A stretch of DNA of 64,000 nt, from positions 5,044,743-5,108,742 of the forward strand of contig NC_089317.1 in the NCBI RefSeq assembly GCF_036669915.1. The letters are read 5' to 3'. Below, one piece after another: positions 56,346 through 64,000 of the stretch. Numbering within the stretch: the first letter of the stretch is position 1; the number at the start of each line of letters is the position of its first letter. The position numbers were made by a program, and so were the translations under genes. Below the pieces are notes generated by a model that was not told where the DNA came from, did no database searches, and saw nothing but the letters and a program-made list of their open reading frames with translations. The DNA comes from Pocillopora verrucosa. Lineage: Eukaryota; Cnidaria; Anthozoa; Scleractinia; Pocilloporidae.

Positions 56346-57768
56346 AAGTTCTTGTAGAAATAGGAACGGTAGAAGGATAGGATGAAGGCCTTTTCAAATT
56401 AAGCAAATTAGGCGCTCGGCCTGGTTTTGAACCAGGGAGGGTTGCCACGGGAAGTTGCTGCACAAAATTTGAAACGGCCTGCATGCTTTGGTCGCAGAGT
56501 TTGGCACCAATCATATTTAGAAAGATACACTCTTTCATTTCAGGATCGATTTTCTCAGAAAATGTCTGAGGGATGAAGCTCAAATTTGGCGAAGACATAG
56601 AGCAATATCTCAGAGATCAACAACCGTCACCAGTTAGGAAAGATTTTTAGGCATTAATTCCAGTTTGAAGTAGGGGAGGTCGCGGCTGTCGGCCACTAAG
56701 TTGCAAGCCTTGTCTCCCTTCTCTCAACAGCCTTCGGCCAGAAGTAATTTGGTAAAAGACACTTCAAACGGCCAATGAAGGCTAAAAGAAATACCACAAA
56801 TAAGTTGATTAACAGCTTATTTAACTTTATAGAGATATTCAGACCGAGATGTAATTTAAATTTGCAATTTTCAGGGCTTTATTCATGACCCTCTAGATTT
56901 TGTTCGTCCTATGTCAGCAATTATTAACCACGAAAATATAGTGTGGTTGGCCCGTGGTAGCTCTAAGAGCAGCGAGGAAAAAGTTTTTAAACAGGGAAAA
57001 TACTACGAACCTGCTCTTTTTGAGCGGAATCATAAACTTTTTGGATTTATTCCACAAGGGCACTAATTCCCTTAAAAAATTCTAGAAATAAAAGGAAAAA
57101 AAATTCATGTTACTATCCCGTTTGATAGCACTAGTTATGCAAGTTAACGATAAGTATCGTAGGTGGCACTTTATCAAAACTGTAATTTACAGAAAGCATT
57201 GCCACAGTGCTACATAGTTCTACATTGTTACGTTTTTCTGAGCTATTTCTTTACTCTGACTTCATCCTTTATATCAGTGAAACTAATATGCCATCATCGA
57301 CTTTGGAAAATTAGTGAAAAGCTGTAGATTGTGGTGAATGTGGTGAATGATCCCATGTAACTGAATGATCCTGAGTAACTATAAAGTGCTACGTGACGCC
57401 AATTCGGTAATGAGTTCTTAACCTAAAATCTTCCCTGTGGCGTTTAATATGAGGCTTCATTAATCACTTCAGTGAGCCTACGTATAGCCGTAGCGTCCCC
57501 CGCAAGGTGAGACTGCAGAAACCATGTAAGTTTATTTATTTATCAATTCAGTTTACTTTCTACGTGAGGTATGACAATAACCCAAGTATTCCAGAAAAAG
57601 GATAATCAACCGCCTAAGGAGGTATAAATGCCAGCTTAAGACGACTGATGTGCGGTATAAAACGCAGTAGTGACCCCCTCGTTAGCCCTTAAGACTTTGC
57701 GTTCGGTAATACTTTCCTTCAAAACTGTATCTGCGTCTAATAACCGGAGGAAGCCGGTGCATTGCCTA
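56346..57768. other. No firm gene; one minus-strand ORF and a dispersed repeat
   Basis: A minus-strand ORF at 56344-56598 (IGAKLCDQSMQAVSNFVQQL) is not recognised and could be a gag-like fragment. 56830-56990 matches the dispersed repeat at 44057-44440. The rest is the 5' flank of the fibrinogen-related gene. Confidence 0.4.
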
Positions 57769-60672
57769 ATGAGTTCTTTACGACTAGCTCCTAATTTACT
57801 GCTTGTGACTGTTTTTGCGTTGATCCAAACTTTAGCTTCAACGAGTGCCGCTGTGGTAGACCGCAAGAAGAGCACCGGTAGCTGCTGGAAAGAAGGTAAG
57901 ATTCTCCCAGCAAAAATTGGTGATTATTTCTATGAGTATAGGAAATGCTTGAGGAAAACAGAAGCGACATTGGAGCGGCGTGCTGCGTTCTTTGAGGAAG
58001 CTAGAGAATCAAGGTTGCAAATTTTATATTGCAGAAGTTTGGTTTGAAACGGACAAACCGTGATTTTCGGTATTGTATCAATCTCGTTTAATTTCTTGTT
58101 AAAATCTCCTTTGCCATATGCGAGAGAAAAGAGATAAATCGTATTTCGTAATTTCAATGTATTGGAGTGAGTTTGTTCTTTATACTTTGCAGAACTTTAG
58201 AGTCATCCTGTTACGCTAAGCCGTGGGCATTTTGAAGCGCCCGTCGATACCTTGAGGGGGGAGGGGAGGGGAGGATTGGGAGTGGCGGTGTTCTTCAGTA
58301 GCGGTATTTTGGCAAAGAAAATCGTAGATTGGGGGATCGAGATGGACTTTCACATCCTGCAATGTTCGTTACTTGTGTTGTCCGTAAAGCTCTGGTACTA
58401 GAGAACTAAACTTTATTTCTTCTCTTGCGTGTTTCAAATTTGCCTTAAAATCAAGGCATTTTCCGCGTTGAAAAGCCTCATTGTGTCCGGAAAATAACGG
58501 GAAGGATATACGAATGGATTACAAAGCCCATTGAACACGAAACAATAACTTATTGTATCCTTATTGTATCCTTCCCGTTATTTTCCGGACATAATGAGGC
58601 TTTTCAAAGCGGAAAATGCCTTGATTTAAATGCCTTGATTTTAGGGCAAATTTGAAACACGCAAGATCAGCATTACGACGAGAAACGTTAGAAATGTCGA
58701 TTTTTGCGATAAGCTGACAGAATTTGGACAGTGAGAACCATAGGATCATATCACATATTCAAATGAGAGAGACCAGAGCGTGAAAGTAACACAGTATGTG
58801 AAAGGGAGGGAGAGGAAGTTTATCAAAAGGTGACATTTCGGGATACAGTACAATCGTTACTCTCATTCCGACACTGCCTTAGCCTGAAATTTCAAATTGA
58901 ACTAGGAGCCCATTATAATGGACTCTTTTTGGGAACTCAATATTTAAATTCATTTATTTCAATATTTAAACAACCCACACAAGCCATCTTTACCTCAACA
59001 GCTTATTATAAAAATTGCGCCGAGCTGTACAACTGCGGCCAAACGATCAGCGGTGTTTACACAATCGACCCTGATGGTGAAGGTGCCTTCAATGTGTATT
59101 GTGACCAAACCACAGACGGAGGAGGGTGGACAGTGTTTCAGAGGAGACTGGATGGTTGCATGAATTTTAACCTGGGTTGGGCAGACTACAAAAATGGCTT
59201 CGGTGATTTCCTTAATGGAGAGTTTTGGCTCGGACTAGAGAAGATCCATCGCCTGACGCAAAACGAGACAGAAAACAGGCTTCGAGTAGATCTGGGAGTA
59301 ACTAAACGCAAAACTGTTTACGCTGAATATTTGTGGTTTGGGATCGGAGACAAGAAAGACAACTATCGGCTGAAACTCGGAAACAAATCAAGTGAGTCAA
59401 TCTACTTTCTCTCGGTAATCATTATCTAGAACAGCACGAAGGCGAGGATGAGAAAAGCATCAAATGTATAATGTAGGTGACGGTTGTATTAAAAATTAAT
59501 ATTTACAGTAATGTGTGCGTGCTTCTCCTAAGAACTGATTTCTATCACACTTGCAATTTGTACCTGGGTAAACCTTATCTATGGAAGCCGAGGGCTGAGG
59601 GAGATTTCACAGAGTCCTGCGTGGTTTGACAATTCATGATATGATGCGAGAACAGAGTTCATTAATTGTTTTATTACAGGCTATTTTTTATAAAAATCTA
59701 CAAGATAGTGTAAAAAATCCTTTTATGAAAAGGAGGCTGGACTCCAAACTCCGTAAAAAATTTATATGGAGCCTGTTAAATTAACCACGACATTTAGCTT
59801 GAATAAATTATCTGAAACTTTCACATTTCAAAACAAAGGGGTAACGAACTTAAGTGATAGAAAGTTAAGCTTGAACTTGAATTCCGAAAAGCAACAAAAA
59901 AAGATACGTGAAAGAATCCACGTCAGTTTCAAAGTCGAGGTTAGAATTCTTTGATGCGATTGGCTAATTTGTGAAAATCACGCGCCACGTGTGAACACAA
60001 AATGGAGTACCAAGGGGGAGATGGAGAGAAAAAAATTTGATTTGAAATTTAAAACGTAAGGGAATTTCACTTCGCTCTGAGTTTGAAAAAGTTTGAGAAC
60101 GCTACACGCTTAAGTAGCTTGGAAACCAGGCAAACTTTGAGCTGGAGTTGATAAATGCAATATATGCTGCAGATATCGGGTTATCTTGTCAACTTCACAC
60201 GATTTTGTATATGGACTGAATTCTCTCTGCCAATCAGAGTTTCCAATATAAGTCAAGTTTAAAATTAAGAGTATCGTCATCATTATCATCATCATCATCA
60301 TCATTATCATTATACTTTATCACTATAATTGTTATAATTATTGATGTTTTATCATTTCTATTAGTATGTGCGACTGTCAATGATTCTCTCAGTGATCATA
60401 ACGGCTCCCCGTTTCGTACCCGGGACAACGTTTACAAGCATTGTACCCATAAGATGTTTGGAGGCTGGTGGTACATCAACAATACTAACTGCGCTGTTTC
60501 GTCAAATCTCAATGGTGCTCATCATTGTAAACAGAGAAAAAGGAACATGAACGAGACCTTGGGCGAGCTAAAGATTCACTGGGGTATGTTATCTGGCACT
60601 GATGCAAGTCACACCAGTCCACTAACATCGGAAATGAAAATAAAACCTGTGGATTTACCTTTTAAGTGTTAA
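57769..60672 (+). CDS. Secreted fibrinogen-related protein (ficolin/tenascin-type FReD), right copy
   Basis: Three exons are proposed: 57769-57895, 59002-59391 and 60365-60672. Both joins are phase 1 with GT/AG borders, giving 825 bases (274 residues). Exon 1 encodes a signal peptide (MSSLRLAPNLLLVTVFALIQ, cleavage near STSA-A). Exons 2-3 encode one fibrinogen C-terminal domain: NCAELYNCGQT, GEGAFNVYCDQ, GGGWTVFQRRLDG, FWLGLEKIHRLT, then GGWWYINNTNCAVSSNLNG and a late end at DLPFKC. The usual Asp-rich calcium loop is replaced by FRTRDNVYKHC. Such secreted lectin-like proteins bind acetylated sugars and act in innate recognition; that role is inference. Exon 1 is weakest: its frame also stays open past the donor to 58047, and extra exons in the 1.1-kb first intron cannot be excluded. 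The counterpart at 41501 is frameshifted. Confidence 0.75.
58434..58665. repeat. Long foldback repeat in the first intron of the fibrinogen-related gene
   Basis: The left arm 58434-58508 is complementary to the right arm 58567-58665, apart from a short internal duplication (TGCCTTGATTT) in the right arm. The loop is about 58 bases. Near-identity of the arms suggests a recent foldback or MITE insertion. Confidence 0.8.
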
Positions 60673-60728
60673 AACACTTTATTGAACACATGTAATCGTT
60701 CACTTGGCATCTAGTCGATTTCTTGATT

Positions 60729-60734
60729 AATAAA
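60729..60734 (+). terminator. Poly(A) signal of the fibrinogen-related gene
   Basis: AATAAA 57 bases after the stop, conserved in the left copy at 43641-43646. Confidence 0.6.
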
Positions 60735-61653
60735 ATACGTTATTTCAGTCAAACTTGTTATTGAAGAATTTGCTTTAGTATTTGTTTCTCTAAAGGTAAT
60801 TTTGGAAGAATTTACAGAAATGACGGATAATATCATTTCTGTGATAATTAAGTTTCAAATCTTAAACAACTTTTCCCTTCCTCTAGGCGCCTCTTCAATT
60901 TTCACCACTTTTAGAAAGGAGTTAATTTATTTTGCAACTAAATAATACATGATAACAAAAGGTGACGATGTACCACAGGGGAGTGAATTTATAGTTTGTG
61001 AGCCAGTAATGAAATTTTAATGTTCCCCTGATGCATTTCAGTTCCGCTTATTTGGAGCGCTGGGCGCTCATTAACTCTCTCTAGGCGTTTATTCGGGGCA
61101 GCTGCTTACAAACGATACCATTCTTGCGAAGAGAAAAATCATGATTCAGTAAAAAGTCTAAATAAAAAAGCGTTTAAAAGAAAATAAAAGAAGGCCGAAG
61201 AAAGCAGAAGACTACACAGATGGTGCGACATGGACTCAAACCGTAATCACCAGCGACTTCAGCCGATGAGAGATGCGATGACACCCGAGAAATCTCCTAT
61301 CAATCATCAATCAATCAATCAAACAACCAATCAATCGTTTCCTTGGAGGAATTAAAAAAAAGGTTAAGCTTTAATCATCTCATCCTTCTGAAATCGTACT
61401 TACCAACATTTGATTTTATTATCTTTAATATATGATCCAAGAACTGATCTACCCTAGGTGATAAAAACAGATGGAAAAAAGGAAGAACCGAGAAAGTTTT
61501 TTCTCAAATGAGTTTTCTACATTTTTACAGGATCGTCATTACTAAACCTTATCTCAAGCTCGAACTAAATGTCTTTCCTCAAAAACGTGAAAAAAAGCGA
61601 AAATTTTAATTAGTCCCACCTCCTGAAAAGCCTTTTACTCTTGAGTTTACATT

Positions 61654-61983
61654 TTAACAGGGAGAAATTTTATCTTGCCCGAACTCTTGATCCAACCGCT
61701 CTCTGTGTTTAGATTTAGTTAAATAATTTCCAAAGCCGAGTTCCCTACACGTTTTTTTGTGAACCTCTCTGAAAAATATTGATTGGATGATCCGTATAGT
61801 TGAGTACAACATAAATGAGTTGAAGATGCGTTGGCGATCGATGCACGAAGGCTTATAACTCATATTTGTGATTACATCAGAAGCCATCATGATGCAAAGG
61901 TCTTGTCCACCAGATAATACCAAAATGTTTTGAAAAAGTACTACAAACTGACTTAAAAGTTTATTAGAACGTTCACCGATCAT
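61654..61983 (-). CDS. Hypothetical ORF, distal half of the minus-strand pair, right copy
   Basis: 109 codons matching 45623-45946, with an extra Ile-Met pair (DLCIMMASD). It is open and not recognised. It is preceded in frame by the TAA that also separates the left-copy pair. Confidence 0.35.
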   Translation of the reverse strand: MIGERSNKLLSQFVVLFQNILVLSGGQDLCIMMASDVITNMSYKPSCIDRQRIFNSFMLYSTIRIIQSIFFREVHKKTCRELGFGNYLTKSKHRERLDQEFGQDKISPC

Positions 61984-62007
61984 CCGCCATTAGTGGACAA
62001 TCTTCGC

Positions 62008-62280
62008 TCATTGCTGATTTCTGAGACGATTGTTCCAGCTTTGTGCTTTTTTCAGATCCTCTTTTTGTTCTGCCATGAGCTTCTCCAGAAAAGCATACTC
62101 CACCTCCATTGTCTGATAACTCCAACTTAAGTCCTCTAGCCGCTGGACAATATCGACGTACCAGTGGTTCTTTAGAGAGCTGTCACGGCGCGAGTTCAGG
62201 GTTGGAAACTCCGGTGGAGGGAGAACCATTTTCTCGTTGTTTACAAATTGATGTGTTGAATTTACGCCATCGGTGGCCAT
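62008..62280 (-). CDS. Hypothetical helical protein, proximal half of the minus-strand pair, right copy
   Basis: 90 codons matching 45953-46243 almost exactly, with D16E and S23P replacements and a TGA that shortens it by six residues. The helical segment QRLEDLSWSYQTMEVEYAFL is unchanged. Confidence 0.4.
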   Translation of the reverse strand: MATDGVNSTHQFVNNEKMVLPPPEFPTLNSRRDSSLKNHWYVDIVQRLEDLSWSYQTMEVEYAFLEKLMAEQKEDLKKAQSWNNRLRNQQ

Positions 62281-62297
62281 GGTTTCCTATGAAGTAA

Positions 62298-64000
62298 GAA
62301 TTTCATAATAAGGCGACTTTTGCGAAGATTCTTATTTGTCAATTTATGGTTTCTGTCAGTCAACTGACCAGCAAGATATTCAATCAGTCTGTAAGGTAGT
62401 CAGTTACTCTGTCAGTTAGTCAATCAGCCAGTCATTCTACATGCATTTCCCATGCACGCGTCATAGCAGTGTTTATTACGCATAAGGATTTTTTACTTCA
62501 CTGTGACTGCAGCTTACATCTGTAATGAAAGTGTTCGCAAATAACATATTGAATATCACTTAGTTATCCTGCAAAATTTTGGTAAAAGTTTCATGTGCAT
62601 CAATATGATCCACCCAAAGAGCGAATTGTCATGGATTTTTGAAGCTTTTGTGAAGTGTTTCGTAATTCATGGCTATGACTTTTAACTAGAACTTGCCAAG
62701 ATGAAAAAGAGTATTTATTTTGATTTGTTTGAGCCGATAACACACATAATCAAAGGATAATTGCCTCTAATTTAGACAGAAAACCACAAAAAAGACTGTG
62801 CTAATGAAGGCAATTAATGTACCGTTGTTTAACATCAACAGATCAAAAAGTTTGGAAACAAATCACAACATAAGTACCTTTTAAGTTGAGTAAAAATCTA
62901 AGTAAGTTCTTCTTCATTAGAGAGAGCGTGAAGAAGTTGTTGAGTATCTGTACTCAGTTTACGAAGTCTTATTTACAGTGTACGTGGGCAGAACGCGTTA
63001 GCTGAAGTTCTTAACATTCTCGAGATTTTACATCGCGCCGTTCTTTTGCGTGAATTGTTCTGAGAGTGAGTCAGTTCTTTGTTTCAAAAGCTTCTCTTTA
63101 AAATGTTTTCTTTCTTTTCGCAGTTGGCTTCCATTTGTGAGAGCGAACGTATGTCGACCCCTACAGGTCTCAAACGACTCGACCTCCTTGAAGAGCAAAA
63201 TTTGGAGCCTTGATTTAAATAAGATAAGAAAGGTGGTAAATTTTGAGCTTAGTCGTTGAAGAAAGTGAGATGCTTTTGCTTTTTGTCCCATGTGTTGGGA
63301 TTCAGGTTTTCCTGTCCCACGCTCGACAAAAAAACAAACAAACAAACAAAACCGAAGAAAATGTTTATTAAATTTTGACTTAGTTTTTATGGTTTGACTT
63401 CCAACAGGACTTAGGCCTTATAATCGTAATCATTTAAGTATCCACTTTCCAAAATAAACAGTAGTCTGTTAAAGCCAGTCATTTAGGTTTTTTAGTTTTT
63501 TGGCGCTTTGGATCGTTTTCAGCCGAATACTGTTTTCGAAACTTTGTTCTCCCATGATCTAGCTTAAAATGTCTACACTCGTTTGCAAAAACGTCGACAC
63601 CTAAATAGCGTGATCCATAAACAATCAGGCACATGGGCTTCATGAGAAATACTCGCACAGTTACATAACAATTAAGCAGTTCTTTTTACATTATTCATGA
63701 AAATCTTTGTTTACAATAACTCTTTTCTTTACCACGTGCAACCACTTGTGGTTCTTTAACCAAAGAGTTTTGGGGCAAAATCAGTACAGAGTTATCGAGA
63801 AATAATTATCAAGCCTTTCTGAATTTGCATTTTAATGTACCAGTCAGCGGTATTCCCGCCCAAAACAATATTGAATTTGAACTAATCTGTCGAGGTAGAT
63901 CCTCTTCGGGTATCAATGTTGTCATCGATATTTCTAGTTTACTTTAGGCTTCTCATTTAAGAACAATTATTTTTTTAACATATCCCGTACAGTATAAAAA
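62298..64000. other. Distal spacer of the right duplication copy with a private insertion
   Basis: Matches 46260-47254, except that about 715 bases (62775-63495) are present only here. The inserted block has a minus-strand ORF of 105 codons (63028-63345) without motifs and a run of AAAC units near 63330-63350. No target duplication is obvious. Confidence 0.5.

Noticed and set aside
56344-56598. Minus-strand 84-codon ORF beside the Penelope end
   Set aside because: It reads plausibly, but no family is recognised and its 3' end runs into the element border; not called as a gene.
57896-58047. Continuation of the signal-peptide ORF past the donor
   Set aside because: The in-phase splice to 59002 explains the gene better. 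Kept as a possible isoform only, since no good donor lies near its end.

Overview
The window is eukaryotic and most likely from an anthozoan cnidarian, probably a stony coral. It is AT-rich, with split genes carrying GT/AG introns, gene-poor spacers and many decayed mobile elements of types common in cnidarians: tyrosine-recombinase retroelements, Penelope-like elements, Polinton-type DNA polymerase, Harbinger and Mutator-like remnants, and SINE-like pieces. No sequence here fixes the species; the assignment is inference.

Positions 1-41400 are a tandem array of one large segment, four units in the same orientation (about 1-15779, 15780-24340, 24341-36942, 36943-41400). Each complete unit carries one intronless class A G-protein-coupled receptor, an upstream Harbinger remnant, a downstream degenerate ORF ending in a hydrophobic segment, and shared non-coding DNA. 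Receptor 1 (11294-12304) and receptor 3 (32811-33821) are open. Receptor 2 (21060-22070) has a single stop exactly at the tryptophan of the TM6 CWLPP motif. Unit 4 runs into a 100-N gap just upstream of where its receptor should be. Units also carry private insertions: a Mutator-like transposase/DEDDh exonuclease pseudogene in unit 1, and a broken protein-primed DNA polymerase B in unit 3.

Positions 41501-47260 and 57769-64000 hold two copies of a second duplicated segment, with a secreted fibrinogen-related protein gene and, further on, a pair of minus-strand ORFs. The right-hand fibrinogen gene reads intact across three phase-compatible exons (signal peptide, then a split fibrinogen C-terminal domain). 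The left-hand copy starts at the gap and has two frameshifts.

Between them (48406-56345) lies a nest of retroelements. First is a tyrosine-recombinase (Ngaro/DIRS-type) element with 126-bp direct end repeats, an intact SGNH hydrolase ORF, a gag-like ORF with a Cys-rich knuckle, a reverse transcriptase whose segment is inverted, and a recombinase with a complete catalytic set but one stop. Abutting it is a Penelope-like element with a GIY-YIG endonuclease tail and a hammerhead-like core, itself split by a 1.8-kb inverted-repeat transposon.

The most interesting points are the receptor array with a stop at the toggle-switch residue, the start-codon evidence from a variable A-run, the hydrolase-bearing recombinase retroelement with its inverted RT block, and the datable nested insertions. 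Nothing was searched against a database; family names come from recognised motifs.
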